Counted from the stretch's first letter, positions 10,751 through 22,814 are shown. The stretch: DNA of 64,000 nucleotides from Larix kaempferi (GCA_027924585.1 BSBM01001026.1:2364501-2428500); one strand, 5' to 3'. The notes: generated by a model from the letters alone, not told the origin. Numbers and translations are program-made.

Positions 10751-11728
10751 TGTTATACCTCCATATTTCACAGTGTCGCATCTTCACCATAAAAATAGTT
10801 GACGACACTTCCCCTACTGCTCAAAACACCCAGAAGAGAAAAGTGATGAGTGATCCTTGAAGACAAACCTATCCTGTCAAGAATCAACCCAGCTGAGACT
10901 TCATATACCTACACTACTGTGCCTTGCTCCAGCTTAGGTGCGCGGTAGTCCACACTACCGCGCTATGCTCTTTCTCTGCCATGCGGTACTTCCGTGCTAT
11001 GCTTAGTTTAAGAAGCGCGGTACTCCCTTTTTAGCCTTTTTTCCATGGCTTGTGGGATCTTGATCTTCGAGAGATTTTTTAGGATTGGTATCCCTGATTC
11101 GATCCTAACTCACCTTCTCAGATTAGTGGGCCTGATCCACTAAACATTCCCAAGATCCATTCTTCTCTCTTGATGGTTAACCCTATTACACACTATAAGA
11201 GAGAGGCATTCCATGAGAAAAGGGGAGGACTCTTGGAGACATCAAACTTATGATCTTGAATCTTTGTGGAGATAGCTAGAGGAGAAAGCACTTGGAGCTG
11301 GGAATTGGCTTGAATATCAAGCAACCATTGTAAGTGCCTTCAAGTTGGTAATAAAATATAACTTGTCTTGTTTCCCAAATCATATGTGTTGATTTTGTTT
11401 CAATTATATGATTTGTATCTGTTATAGATTTAGATTCTAACCCATATTTCAAGTTTCTAGAGAATCGTATATGCTTGTATCTTGGTTTCATTCTGACAGG
11501 TTCATTCGCGAGGACTTGGAAATTGGAGTGACCATTAGGACGAGCAATTGAATTGAAGGTCAGTTAGATCTCTTCCATTTCTTTCAGCAGTTTAATCTTG
11601 AAATGTTTGTTTAGATCTAGGAATTCAAGGTAGCATTTGTTATCCTTTTGTCTTAGTTTAGAGTCAGTTAAAGTCTACTTTAACCTAAGAGAGTTTCTAC
11701 CTATCCGTAGGGAGAAATTTCTACAACA
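10751..11728 (+). repeat. 3' LTR of element A
   Basis: The 978-base block starts TGTTATACC after the polypurine tract and ends CTACAACA. It holds a CpG palindrome cluster (10938-11027) and a TATA-like CACTATAAGAG near 11193. The partner LTR is outside the window, so the ends rest on the TG...CA rule and the primer tract. It abuts, without a visible target duplication, the truncated RT of element B. Confidence 0.65.
10938..11027. repeat. CpG palindrome cluster in LTR of element A
   Basis: Four copies of GCGGTAST-type sites lie in alternating orientation: GTGCGCGGTAGTC, ACTACCGCGC, ATGCGGTACTTCCG and AGCGCGGTACTCCC. The first two form a potential hairpin. The motif is shared with 8478-8595 in the antisense gene's intron 1. 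Confidence 0.6.
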
Positions 11729-11736
11729 GTACTAGC

Positions 11737-12290
11737 GACAACTACCCCACATCGTTCATTGATCAGATTATCGATGCATGTGCAGGCCATGAAATGTTTT
11801 CTTTCATGGATGGTTTTTTAGGATATAATCAGATTCAAATAAAACTTGAAGACCAACATAAAACGGATTTTATTTTTCCTTGAGGTACCTTTGCTGATCG
11901 GAAGATGCCTTTCGGGCTAGAGAACGTTGGAGCCACTTTCCAGCTTGCCAAGAATTTTGCTTTCCACGATATCAAGCATGTAGTTTAGCCAGATCTGGAT
12001 GATCTCCCAACGCAATCTCGCAAGAGACAAGATCATCCTCATCATCTGCGACTAGTGTTTGAGAGATGTAGATATTATAAGATTCATCTGAATCCTAATA
12101 AGTGTGTATTATGTGTCGAGTCCGGCCGCTTATTGGGTTTCATTGTCTCGAATCGTGGTATCATGTTCGAACCATTAAAAGTTGAGGCTATTGTAAATTT
12201 TCCTCCTCAAACCCTATGACAATTTCAGAGTTTGCAGGGTATGTCCAATTTTCTATGATGTTTTATCATAAAATATGCCAAAATCACAAA
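11737..12290 (+). pseudogene. pol: partial reverse transcriptase of element B
   Basis: Only the palm half remains: FSFMDGFLGYNQIQI, MPFGLENVGATFQ, the degenerate active site PDLDD (Tyr of YLDD replaced by Asp), and the thumb with NPNKCVLCVESGRLLGF. One frame is kept but is broken by TGA near 11881 (Trp in A), TAG near 11985, TGA near 12217 and TGA near 12256 (Arg in A). Confidence 0.87.
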
Positions 12291-12964
12291 AAATTTCATG
12301 AGACTCCTAAAGCAAGATACCTATTTTCTCTGGGAAGAGGTTGCTCAAACTTCATTTGAGGCTTTGGAAAAGGAATTGCTATCAGCCCCCTTGCTGAGCC
12401 CTCCATATTACACCAAGGAATTCCTTCTGTATCTAGCGGCATCTATATCCATGATTTGCATAGTACTTTTTGAGGAGGATGACAAGTTTCAAGAACATGT
12501 CATTTACTATCTTTCGCGCGCACTAATAGCTTCTGATATTAAGTATTCTTACATTGAGAATTTGGCATTAGTTGTCGTCCATGCAGTTCAGAGACTGTGT
12601 CACAACATCCTACTGCGAAGCACCATGGCGATTGCAGAATTCAATCCCTTTCAGTATGTCTTAACTTCACATATCATTGGAGGGAAGTTCAATAAATGGA
12701 TTGCAAGAGTTTGACCTAGTTTTCCAATCCACCAAGTCAAAGAAATTCCTGGTTTTCACCGAGATAATTTCAGAATTTCCTAGTGATGTAGTAAACAATG
12801 AGGAAGAGTCATCATTCCCAGATGAACACATCTTTCTTGAAACTTCTGATCCATGGTATGAAGATATTTTAGTATATCTCCATACTTTGATATGTCCTCT
12901 GACTTTCTCTAGGGATGAACGACGGAAATTGAAAAATCATGCAAAGAACTATCTCATCTTTTAG
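12291..12964 (+). pseudogene. first RNase H domain of element B
   Basis: The domain starts at the connection KNFMRLLKQDTYFLW and runs through FLLYLAASISMICIVL, VIYYLSRALI, YSYIENLALVVVHAVQRL and IAEFNPFQYVL. The catalytic Asp is Ala here (LAAS), as in Tat relatives, and the Glu position reads IENLAL. A frame change at about 12680-12714 moves the rest (EFDLVFQSTKSKKFLVF) to a second frame. Confidence 0.85.
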
Positions 12965-14098
12965 GACAGTTTGTACAGATGTGGGATAGATTCCATTTTG
13001 CGTCGTTGGTTAACCTTAGAGGAAGCAGAAACAATATTGAATGATGCTCACAGTGGATTCTATGAGGTTCATCTTTCTGGGTTGGAAACAACCTAGAAAA
13101 TATTGCGTGTTGGTTATTTTTTGCCCACAATCTTTAAATACTTTGTGGAAGCTATGAAACACTGTCGGCCTTGTCAATTTTTCACCAAAAAGATGCATGC
13201 ACACCCAGCTCCTCTCCATCCTGTGATCACAGCAGGCCCTTTCACTAAGTGGGGAATTGATTTCATGACGTGTAATCCAGCTTTGGCAGGAGGAAACCAT
13301 TACAGCATTTTTTTCGTCGACTACTTCACAAAGTGGGCCGAGGTAATGTCTACTGTAAGAGCAGACGGAGAAACAGATGCTTACTTCGTATTTAACCAGA
13401 TCATTGATAGATTTGGTCTTCCCAAAGAAATCATTACGGACCATGGTTGACACTTTCAGAAGAGCATGATGACTGACTTGTATACTATGTTAGGTTTTAG
13501 ACAAGAGCATTCATCCTCATTCTATCCTCAGGGGAATGGTCAAGTCGAAGTGGTCAACAAAACTTTGAAAACCATTATTCAAAGGACCGTCAATGCGAGT
13601 CGATCCAAATGGCACATCATGTTGTATCCAGCTCTTTGGGCATACCAGTCTAATGTTAATACTTCTACCGATTTCTAACCCTTTCAACTCGTTCATGGGG
13701 TAGAAGTAGTTATTCTGGTTGAATGTAAAATTACTTCATTAAATTTGGGTATCCAACTACTCCCCGATACTTCAGTTCTAGAGGAACGTTTGTTGCACTT
13801 AGAACATCTAGACAAATAGTGACGCGACGCGCTTACAAAAAATGAGGCTCATAAAAGTAGAGTCAAGCATCAATACAATAAGTCTTTTAAACCAAGGGTG
13901 TTCTCCAAAGGAGACCTTGTTCTTCTTTACAACCAGGACAAAGAACCCTTGGGGGAAAAGCAAGATCAAATCTATGTGGCTTGGACCGTATATTGTCTTG
14001 AAAGTTCTGAATAAAGGGTCCTACAAGCTAACCAATTATGAAGGATGTAAGTAGCCTGAGCTTAGAAATGGGATCCTGTTTTGCTTCGTCGGTTTTTG
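12965..14098 (+). pseudogene. int: integrase of element B, broken
   Basis: The zinc region retains HCRPCQFF. The core shows D in GIDFMTC, D in IITDHG and E in YPQGNGQVEVVN, so the DDE residues survive. The C-terminal GPY module is WLGPYIVLKVLNKGSY (about 13978). Stops occur at 12962 (TAG), near 13094 (TAG), 13448 (TGA), 13676 (TAA) and near 13817 (TAG TGA), with a frame change near 13955. Confidence 0.87.
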
Positions 14099-14103
14099 AG
14101 GGT

Positions 14104-14230
14104 CAAGTTATTGGAAACATATTTTGATTTCATCACATATCAACACATTCCAAGACATTTAAATTCATTAGTTGACTCATATGCAAATTACATTTTATAT
14201 TGGCATCTTCATCACACACAAACACATTAA
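14104..14230 (+). pseudogene. remnant of second RNase H, element B
   Basis: Only the C-terminal end survives: FITYQHIPRHLNSLVDS with YANYILYWHLHH. It aligns with the last 40 residues of the aRNH in A and C. The join with the integrase end at about 14104 shows that the linker and the front two thirds of the domain were deleted. Confidence 0.75.
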
Positions 14231-14390
14231 GCATTCACATAAGATAAAAACACACACATGTATATAAGATCGGTATTGTATATATCCGTATCAAAAAATA
14301 TGAGTTTTGGGTCAATAGTATGTCGCAGTGTCATATCAATGTACAAAATGGGCTCAAAAGGCCTCAAAAAATATACATATTTCCTTCTCT

Positions 14391-16027
14391 CTATGGAGAA
14401 GGAGGGGGCTCTAACATCTCTACTACAGCCTCTCTATAACAGACGACGAGCCTCGCTACTTTCCTAAGTTGCCTGATCCATGCTTGGGGCACACCCACAA
14501 CATCCTCCTACATAGCGAGCGGCATTCGCTCGATCATGTAAGTGGGAATGTGATGAGTCAATCGACTCATCTTGCCCTTTATTCTCACTAGCATGGACGT
14601 GCCAGCTGCCCCAGGCTCATTCAGGCGTACATACACACGAGGATGACCCTTAGGTCACATAGGTCCCACATCTACATAAATCATATTGTTAATACTCTAA
14701 CTCATTATAAAAATTATATACATTAAAAACCTAAAAATTGAAAATTAAAAGTATGTCTTACCCATATTTTCCACAGAATGCTCCTCAAGGTAGAGAGAGC
14801 TCATGATCTCCATAGAAATCCATCCCTACATAGGGAAAATGCTCTAAATACAGCACCTGACTGCCCCACCATGCCAAGTAGTCCTCATCAGAATACGAGA
14901 GTATCGACTCGCCACCACCCTGGCATAGGAAGATATATCCCCATCGATTCATCAATGGCTTGCAAGGATTGAGTTGCGGTAGAGCCATTCCTGGACTCAG
15001 GGTGGGAACTGTCTCAAAGAAAAAGCTACAGAATATGTTGTCATATCCAAAGTTCTTTTTCCTTCCTCTTTTGCACTCAGTCAATTGGTGTTTCATACTC
15101 ACCAGAAGGCCCGAGCACCAATCAAATACAACCCCCCGGATGCATTCAACCCCTATCTACATGTAGTTCCTGGATGCTAAGTGTTGTGTGGAGCTTCCTA
15201 CAATCCTGTTCAAAGTACTCAGGATAACCTTCAACGGGAATCTCGAAATCGAAGCAATAGGAACTTGACTGCCACTTTTTTCAGTGCCAGGCAAACAGCA
15301 ACCATTGATGTAATCATGTATGAACAAAGCACCCACTCCTCGGAATGTACCTTTTAGGTTTACCATGTCCCCTCTTTGGGAAAAACCTGTTAGGAAATAT
15401 ATGTCATCACATGTGAGTTTAAGAATATCTCCCTCGAGATCAAATACCCCTTGGTCGGCATCCCAGTAGTTTACAAGCATTCCCAATAGTTGTGTTTGTG
15501 CCCTCATACTAGTTGTTCAGAAAAAACTTGAGTAAACCACGCCTTCTTAATGCACTCAGTGTTAATGGATCTCCTATGGCATGTCTATCCATGTCCTCGT
15601 GTTCCCTCTCCCACCATGTGAGTACCATCCCTTCATTTCATCATATCATTTTTGCTTTAGTTTTTGTTTTTTTCACTTTTAATCTGCGGTACCTGCGACT
15701 ATCCTTACTAGACAGTAGTGCTTACCCGCAAGTTGACTTATGGAAAACCCACACACTTTTCTCGTGCCCATGATTTTTCTATAGGGAAACCCACGGGTAC
15801 GGTGCCCTAAATTTTAAATCACAATAAAAAACAAAATTAACCATTAAAAATAAAAAATTATGCATTGAACTAGAAGTAGAGGGAGAGTATACTTACTTGT
15901 AAGTGATGAAAAATGAATCGGTGGCCTGGTGTGATCGCAATGAGTGATTGAAACAAGAGGTTGTTTTCACCTTTTTGGTTCAACAAATGATTTGTGAGTT
16001 TTGTTTTTAGTTTTGGAACTATTTATA
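14391..16027 (-). pseudogene. antisense three-exon PMD-like gene of element B
   Basis: Minus strand: TATA box TATAAATAG at 16019-16027; exon 1 with donor CAA|GTAAGT (last base 15897) encoding LLFQSLIAITPGHRF; intron 1 of about 270 bases with a CpG palindrome cluster; exon 2 from about 15623 to 14762; donor G|GTAAGA; a 90-base intron; acceptor TTATGTAG; exon 3 at 14671-14391, ending TAG. Exon 2 encodes MVLTWWEREHEDMD, GLLKFF, YWDADQGVFDLEG, DDIYFLTGFSQRG, FGYDNIFCSFFFETVPTLSP and EHFPYVGMDF; exon 3 encodes LTHHIPTYMIERMPLAM and VGVPQAW. Stops: TAG near 15511 and TAG in exon 3. The exon 2 acceptor is not well formed. Homology to A and C is clear over exons 2 and 3. Confidence 0.72.
15685..15805. 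repeat. CpG palindrome cluster in antisense intron 1, element B
   Basis: TGCGGTACCTGCGAC, CTTACCCGCAAG and ACCCACGGGTACGGTGCC lie within 120 bases. They have the ACCCGY/GGGTAC core seen in this element's LTR and in element C. Surroundings are AT-rich. Confidence 0.5.
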
Positions 16028-18296
16028 AAAATCAGTTTTGATTTTTACCCACTTTTAAAAGTTCTCTATAGTTTCATTTATGTTTTAAAAAATTTAGTTA
16101 ATCAACTCATGTACTTTCCAAGTCTTGGTGATTAGGTAAAGAACATGCGACGATCCTCACTATTTTTTGCAACCATGGTCTACACAAGGTTTGTCTTTCT
16201 TTATGACATGACAATTAGGTATAATGCTTCCTATGATTTCATGTCATTTTGAATTTTTATTAGATCATGTTATATATCATTTGTCACTAATCTAGTTGTC
16301 CCCATGATATCGGTAGTATTTCGTCATTTGACAAGATCACGGAACTTAGTTTCCCTGATGTCTATAAAGTATTTTTAAGCCCTCGTTAGACTTTTCAAAA
16401 AAAAAAATGAGATTGCCGAGCATACTTGTTCACTTAAAAATCGTTAAAGGAATTGAAGGTACATCCACTTAGGTATAATTTTACCCATTTTCCGGACCTT
16501 CGTGGATTACATACGAAAAATGTATACTCCAATCATACGTGGCTAGAAGAGTTCTTCTCTCATTGTTTTACACTTTTTTGGGTGAGGAGACTAACTGTAC
16601 GAAAAAGGACCTTTTGGAGTCTCCTTTAGGGTTTTCGGACTCTCGAAATATGAAAACACCAAGAGAGCATACACTAACTCGGGATCGATGTGAAATCCAC
16701 GAGTGAGCATATGGAGTTCTTGTTTATGTATTTTAGACTCCTTAAATATGAAAACACCAGCGAGCACAAACCAACTCGGGCTTGATACTAAATCCACGAG
16801 TAGGTGTATGGAGTTATTGTTTAACTTTGTCAAACTCCTCAAAAAATAAAACACCGGCGAGCATGAACTGATCTAGGCTCGATATTAGAATCCATGGATC
16901 AGTATATCGAGTATTAATCTATCTCTTCTTCAAACTCATTAAAACATGAATAAGGTCTTGATTTTCATTCCCATGGAATCGTTAAATTATACATGGTTGG
17001 ACTTCTATCAAGCAGTCGTCTCCCTCTTTCTTTGATCTTTCTTAAAAAATGAAGAAGGACTATTGAGTTTGCTTTCTTGGACTCATTAAGACCAACAAGA
17101 AGGATATTCTTTAAATAAAAAGAGAAAAGGGAAGGGAAGGGTGTCCAATATCTTTTCCAGTTTCAAAGGAAGCAAGTCAGTCATATCCTTGAACAAAGCA
17201 CCTTTTGAGTCTATCAAAAAGTTGGGTTGTAGTTTTGACTTTAGGATGAACCTGATCTCAAAGTGTTTACTCCTCTGATCGGTTACTCTTCCGATCATAC
17301 GTAGAATCTGTTAATGTCTCCCACATTGCAAATTTACGTCATGTTCTCATTTTGTTTCAAAGCTACCTAATTCACTCTTGTGGCATGCTCACTTCTCAAG
17401 GATACTCCCTGTTTTGGCCATTTTGCAATTACCTTGACCTCATGTGTCGGCCATCCCCTGGTGTCAGTTTGTTTCATCTTATAATCAGTCCTATTCCAGA
17501 TCAACTCAATCTTTTGAGTGTTCCTCATGTTGGATGATGGAGGATTCATTAAGGCCTTCCTTCCAATGGACTTCTTCCCATCGACTTCAACTCATTTTTC
17601 TCTAGGAATGAAGTCTAGAGTTTCAAATAGTACCTTGGGGATTGCAGTCATCAGTGGCAATTTCCCTCGCTATTGCATAGTGGGAATACATCAATGTCCC
17701 TTATTCGATGGATTCTTCAATTGTTCAACTTCAATACCCCTTATTCACACTTGTTAGAATGTACTAGGTACCTTGGGTCCCATTTTCATTATCGGTGGGA
17801 ATCCTCGCGTTTGTTAACGGTATAAATCAATGACCGGTAATCAAATGGTATCCCCCATGTTCGAATTTCATCTCATTTATTCACATTCTTAGGATTCGTA
17901 CCTTGAGGTGTTTTGGATGAAGACCTTGGGCATATAATAATGTTACTACATTGTGTTATTTCCCAAGTTGAGGAAGGTTGAGCCACACTCATTTTTTGCT
18001 CTTGATGAGACATAGATCTAGCTTGTTTTTATGGCTATGATATCCTATTTTGACATGGATACACATTTGTATTTCAGTGGCCATGCTATATACATCTTTG
18101 AGTTATGTATTGGATATTATGTTCTATCATCATGAACATCTCTTGATGTCAAGATTGTAATTATTAGCTGACCCGGTCTTTTGTTTTCAGTTACTTTTGT
18201 GACTTTGTCCCGTGGTTTCCTCGTTCCTCCTCTGAGTTTGGAGTGTAATGTATTTAGGCCATCGTTTCCCTCTGACCTTACACATTAGGGGGCATA
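16028..18296. other. long 3' non-coding tract of element B
   Basis: No supported gene. Three related stretches at about 16640-16880 repeat a unit of roughly 90 bases (CACCAGCGAGCA, ACTCGGG, GAAATCCACGAGT-like blocks). The part at 17520-17760 is clearly similar to 38060-38290 in element C (CATCGACTTCAACTCATTT, GGGAATACATCAATGTCCC). It ends in the primer tract AGGGGGCATA. Confidence 0.6.
16640..16880. repeat. degenerate ~90-base tandem repeat in element B tract
   Basis: Three units share CGAGCA(T/C)A...AACTCGGG...GAAATCCACGAGT...TGGAGTTATTGTTTA and a following CTC(A/G)AAATA stretch. They are diverged and non-coding. Similar tandem tracts are known in the 3' regions of Tat and Ogre elements. 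Confidence 0.55.
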
Positions 18297-19231
18297 TTTT
18301 ATTGGTCAAATTAGCACTTATCCATCCGTGATCACATCGCCTTGTCGATCACACAAAAGGACACTATGGATGGAAGAGATGACTTGACCTTGGATGATTT
18401 AGAGCAGAACCCTTACTCCTTCAGCTTAAAACTTTATTTTTCTGACACCTTCACCATAAATCCGTGACTCCTATACTTGACACCTCGCGAGTCACTAGTA
18501 GGCCTCTATACTAAAAACCCGTGGGTATCAATTAAAAGTTGCACCCGTGAGTTGTTGAACCCACATGCTGAGAGTCACTTGCATGTTGCTAGTTGTCATA
18601 GTCGCGGGTGTCTTAAGGAAGGTTTGAAAACTATATTAGAAAAAATAATTGGGATAAGTTGAGTTAGTTATTCTAACTCCCCCAACTTCCCAATTCAACT
18701 TTCTTTCAAAACCAACCCTCCTTGCCTTGCCATAAAGGCAAGAGGAGGCCATGAGAAAGGGACCAATTCATTGAGAGCTATTGTTATGCTAAAGAAATTC
18801 CAAGTCTAGAGAGAGGAGCAAGAACCTAGGGCCTGGTTATGAAGGTGCCTCATACAAAAGTCAGGTATAAATTGTTGTACTTGCTTCATTTGTTTATGAA
18901 TAAGATCGGACATTATTCCTTTCCCAACATAATATGTTTTATATGTTGTAAATTTGATTATTAGTTGATGTTTCATGTTATTATAAATGTTAATTTATTT
19001 ATATGTGATCAAATTGGTTTGAGGAAGGTCTAGGTTTGTTTTGCAGGTTAATACATTGAAGAGCAAAGGAGGAGAAAGCTAGGATCAAACTTCAAAATAA
19101 GGTGCATTTATTTCTAACCTCTAACTTATTTGCTTGAGTAAATGTATGTGTAGAACTTTATATGTCCAACTTACACCCCTTGTATGTTGATAGTCTCCAT
19201 CCCCGACTATAAGGTAAAATCCCTAACAACA
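18297..19231 (+). repeat. 3' LTR of element B
   Basis: The approximately 935-base block after the purine tract ends CCCTAACAACA. The expected TG start appears mutated (TTTTATTGG). It contains a palindrome cluster at 18483-18610. The partner LTR is deleted, so the limits are approximate. Confidence 0.5.
18483..18610. repeat. CpG palindrome cluster in LTR of element B
   Basis: CTCGCGAG, AACCCGTGGGTATC, GCACCCGTGAGTTG and GTCGCGGGTGTC fall within 128 bases. The core ACCCGYGRGT is shared with element C's LTR. Confidence 0.5.
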
Positions 19232-19789
19232 ATAAGTGTACTATATTACCACTTATACCAACTTCCCTTTATAGGTGAGAAAAATGTTGGATGCCTCTTT
19301 CTTAGACATGTTCACTGGCCATAATTTACTTTGCAAGGTTGACTTGTAAACTATGATGATCAAAGAATGAGTTCAAAATGTCTAGCTATATTTGGATTCT
19401 TGTGATTGTGTGCAATATAGGTACAATGCCATTTGCAAACAATAAATTGTAGTAGAAATCCCAAAGAGAACATTTGCTTGTTTGTATTGCCCATGAAATT
19501 TTAAATAATATCCTTGAGTTCATCAATATATAACCCAAAGAGTTAAGGTGAGTGTGAATATCCTTGCTCTTATCCTTTGGTGCTATGCATATACTCAATA
19601 TTTCCCATTAGGTATGGGACCTATCAATAATCATGTCATAGCATATCTAGTAAGGAATGTCGATAATTAGTGGCTTAAATTATATATTAATCAAGAATTT
19701 GGTTTGAGATATTTATGGATCAAGTTTTTGATATCAATAGTGACGATATTTTGGACATCGGAATAGTTTTGTTGGCTTTGTGAATTTGT
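19232..19789. other. unassigned AT-rich sequence
   Basis: Nothing recognised. Short minus-strand open frames here have no supportable product. Confidence 0.5.
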
Positions 19790-20170
19790 GAGTGTATGGT
19801 GCTGACAAGAAGGAAATATCATGAAGTTGATTCTTGTGTGCAAATTATCACAGATAATGCACTTATTTGCAAGGATGATGACTTGTGGAAGCTAAATATC
19901 CACATATATTTTGGACACCTTGCATTGTTCATTCTTTGAGTTTAGCACTGCAATCTATTGCTTCTGATGTGAAATGGTTAGAAAGTGTTATTGATGATGC
20001 ACACTATATCTCCATTTTTTTACAAAACCATACCAATGCCCTCACAATGTATAAAGAGTAAATACATATTTCATTGTTGAATATTGTAGATACTTGGTTT
20101 GGCTCCTTATTCATCATGCTTAAGAGGTTGAGGGAGGTCAAGACCGCTCTTGGTTCCATGGCTAATTTAG
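19790..20170 (+). pseudogene. hAT-superfamily transposase fragment
   Basis: Two frames joined by a small indel near 19885 read VQIITDNALICK, then EAKYPHIFWTPCIVHSLSL, VKWLESVIDDAHYISIFLQN, HTNALTMYKE and LRLREVKTALGSM-like text. This matches the DUF659/hAT pattern: a TDNA motif, then PHIFWTPCxxHxL, then a run of helix ending in FIxNH. Roughly 120 residues remain of a protein normally 600 or more long. TAA near 20060 and the indel show it is dead. No terminal repeats or target duplications were located. Confidence 0.7.
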
Positions 20171-22671
20171 AGTTTTGTTTTTTTTGGAGAAATTCATATC
20201 AAACTTATTCAAAAGGGTAAAAACACGGTCAAAACTTATTAGCTCAGTGTTCTTCCCTTAGGCGTTGGATATTATTCCTTGGATGGTGGATTCCCTTCAT
20301 TGTGGCCACATAGAGGATTCACTTGGTGGGAAAATGACATGTTATCTCTTGAACATGCACTTCAAATGTGTAAATTTCCCAAGCATATCTTGCTTCTATG
20401 TTTGATGTTATATCTATTGTTTACGATGGGTTTCCAAATTTAGTTTATGCATAAGAAGTTGCCCAAGAAGTGTTAAGCATGATTTTACCTTCTATTAGCT
20501 TGAAAATCAGTTCTGGGATTTTGTTTTCAGCCTCAAAGCTCAGTTATGAGTGATCTGATTGGTGAAACCAGCAATAGGAGGCCTCATATTCATGTTTGGG
20601 TCATTTTTGGGCAGGTCTAAAGTATTGCTAGGGATTATTGAATCAGTTTTGGGTTAAGTCATGAGATTTTTGGGCATGAATATGGTCAGCGATAGCAATT
20701 TTAGACACAATTTAGGTACTATCCCACCTTCTCAACAATAGCAAACAATTATAAGCTAGCAGCAAATCATGGTAATTTTCAACTCTGGGAAAATAGTAAG
20801 GTCAATTTTGGGCACATAACAGAGGTAAGGAATCTTGATTTCACCCAAATCCAACAAAGAATCAACATTCTGGGCATTCTTACAGCAGTAAGCAGTGGTT
20901 AAACCTGGATTGTTTGGAAACCTGGGAATTTTTAGACCTTGAATCAACAATATATTGATATCAAAAGAAAATATGGGCATGAAAACAACCTCATCTCCAC
21001 AAAATGTAGTTATGGGAAGTTAAATAGAACATACAGGTAACAATTGTGAAAAGAAGAGTTCTGGGCACATAGTTAACCAACATGTTTCCATGATTATTTC
21101 TTTACCTGCATTGCAGAAATCTCTCTTTACATTGTTACAAGGAAACTTTCTTTATGAGATATGGCATATTGATATTAACTCATCATTAGTATCTTGATTT
21201 ATGAAGTAGATTGGAACTTATCTTGCATTAATGTGTGTGATGAATATCAGTCAGTTCTTCATATCAGGATTGACTTGTTTTGGGCTAATTAAAGTGGATT
21301 TTAAGGTCAAACAGTTGAAGTTGTTGGTTTAACATCCTCAAATCTTTAGGGTCTGATTTGGAAAATTTGTTTTTCTTTGTGCTTGTGAGATCCATGAAAT
21401 TTCCATCTATTGCATAGACTAATTTTGGTGAATCCATTTTTCTATTGTGTAGAGGATAGATGGATTTGTTGTAGTGTTAAGTGTGACTAGAGGATTTTTT
21501 TCTCTACCATCATGAAAACTTACATTTTATGTGACTTGTGTGGATGGAGTCAACTCCTTACTTTACTATGCATGTGTGGATCTTGCGGGGAATTTACCTC
21601 AAACCAAGTCCAGAGGGATAAAGGCCAAGGAAAATGCTAGTTATGAGGAATCCTAAGCTGCCAAGAGTCGGTTTAGATTTCCAGTGAAAGGTTGCATACA
21701 ACTGGTGTTGTGATTTAGATTATTAACTAATATATTATGATCATATTAAAATAGAATTAGCATATTTTAGTCAATAAGAATGATTTTGATTCAATTGGAT
21801 CTATCTTACTTTGTTTGAGTTGTCCACTTTTCATATGGAACTAAGGATTCTGGTGATTAGTCAGTTCCACCTTGAATGAAATATGTTGCTCTTTCTTTTT
21901 AAGAATTTTTATCTTTTGAAGGGACCCTGGTAATTACCAAACTTACTTCCATTGTGCTTGTATTCTTCCAATATTTTATCTGTTCAATTCTTTCAAGTCC
22001 TCTTATTAGTTTAGATTCTTTCTAGACCTCCCTATCAATTTGTTAAATCAACAATGGCATTAAAATCTAATAGTATTTTGGAATTCCCGGGAATCTCATT
22101 CCTTTGTTTCCTAAATCAACTGATTGATCTGATGTGCTTTTAGCAGGATGAAATAGAAAATATTCCTATTATGTTCAAATTAGTTGGTTGGCCATATTTG
22201 ACAAGTGTGGTTTGATCAAAAAATAAGAATCACCAAGGGAATAAGAACACCATAACTATTTTGAATCTTCTTTAATCTTTCCTTACAAGTGAGAAGTGAG
22301 TGTCAAAGTACTTTTACGGAAAGTGAAAAAATATATTCGGGGGGTGGTTTATTGGAATAACTATATGATATTCAAACTTATTGTAGATGATTAAGCACAA
22401 GTAAAATCACTAAAATAGTCTATGTAGACTCACAAAGTAGGACTAAGTGAGTATAATATAAATAAATGGGTTTATAAAGACATAAACATTACTAAACAGT
22501 AAATTTTGAGAGCTATAGGAATAATTTCATGAATTGTGAAAGAGTTTATCTCAACTCTATGAAGAATGAATTTTAGACCTGTAAGATATTGGTATTGCAT
22601 ATCAGGGGCCACTTTTAATTAATATAAAGCTCAATTTAAAAGAGTAGTTATAAGAAAGCATTGCAATTTAT
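20171..22671. other. unassigned AT-rich intergenic sequence
   Basis: No gene supported. The word TTTTGGGCA and close variants recur about seven times between 20500 and 21080, without regular spacing. The last five bases, TTTAT, are the left target duplication of element C. Confidence 0.5.
22667..22671. repeat. left target site duplication (TTTAT) of element C
   Basis: TTTAT immediately precedes the TGTTACAG start of the 5' LTR and is repeated at 39751-39755 immediately after the 3' LTR. Confidence 0.85.
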
Positions 22672-22814
22672 TGTTACAGCGTAATTTTCCACCTTGTGAG
22701 CATCAACACTCTTTGGCCTGCAGGATCCATTTTACTAACTCAGATCCACTTTATATCCTTCAGACACACTATTTTTCCTATTTTTTCCCCTATACGCCAG
22801 CTGCATCACTACAG

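Larger units (their letters stand above)
1..11728 (+). mobile_element. Ty3/gypsy Tat-like LTR retrotransposon A (5' end outside window)
   Basis: Sense-strand order is gag, aspartic protease, reverse transcriptase, RNase H, integrase, then a separate second RNase H, a convergent minus-strand gene, a long non-coding tract and a 3' LTR (10751-11728). Reverse transcriptase before integrase is the Ty3/gypsy order, and a second, archaeal-type RNase H after integrase is known for the plant Tat lineage. The 5' LTR, primer site and start of gag lie left of base 1. The element is dead: gag alone has four in-frame stops and there are at least three frame changes across gag-pol. Confidence 0.88.
11729..19231 (+). 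mobile_element. Ty3/gypsy Tat-like element B, 5'-truncated
   Basis: The left end begins inside RT (DNYPTSFIDQIID at 11737), right against the LTR of A. The 5' LTR, gag and protease are missing. The rest of the order matches A and C: RNase H, integrase, a remnant of the second RNase H, the antisense gene, a non-coding tract, a polypurine tract and a 3' LTR. Its LTR sequence differs from A and C, so it is a distinct subfamily. Confidence 0.85.

Noticed and set aside
20500-21080. Recurring TTTTGGGCA words as a repeat family
   Set aside because: No regular spacing or unit; could be chance in an AT/G-biased stretch.
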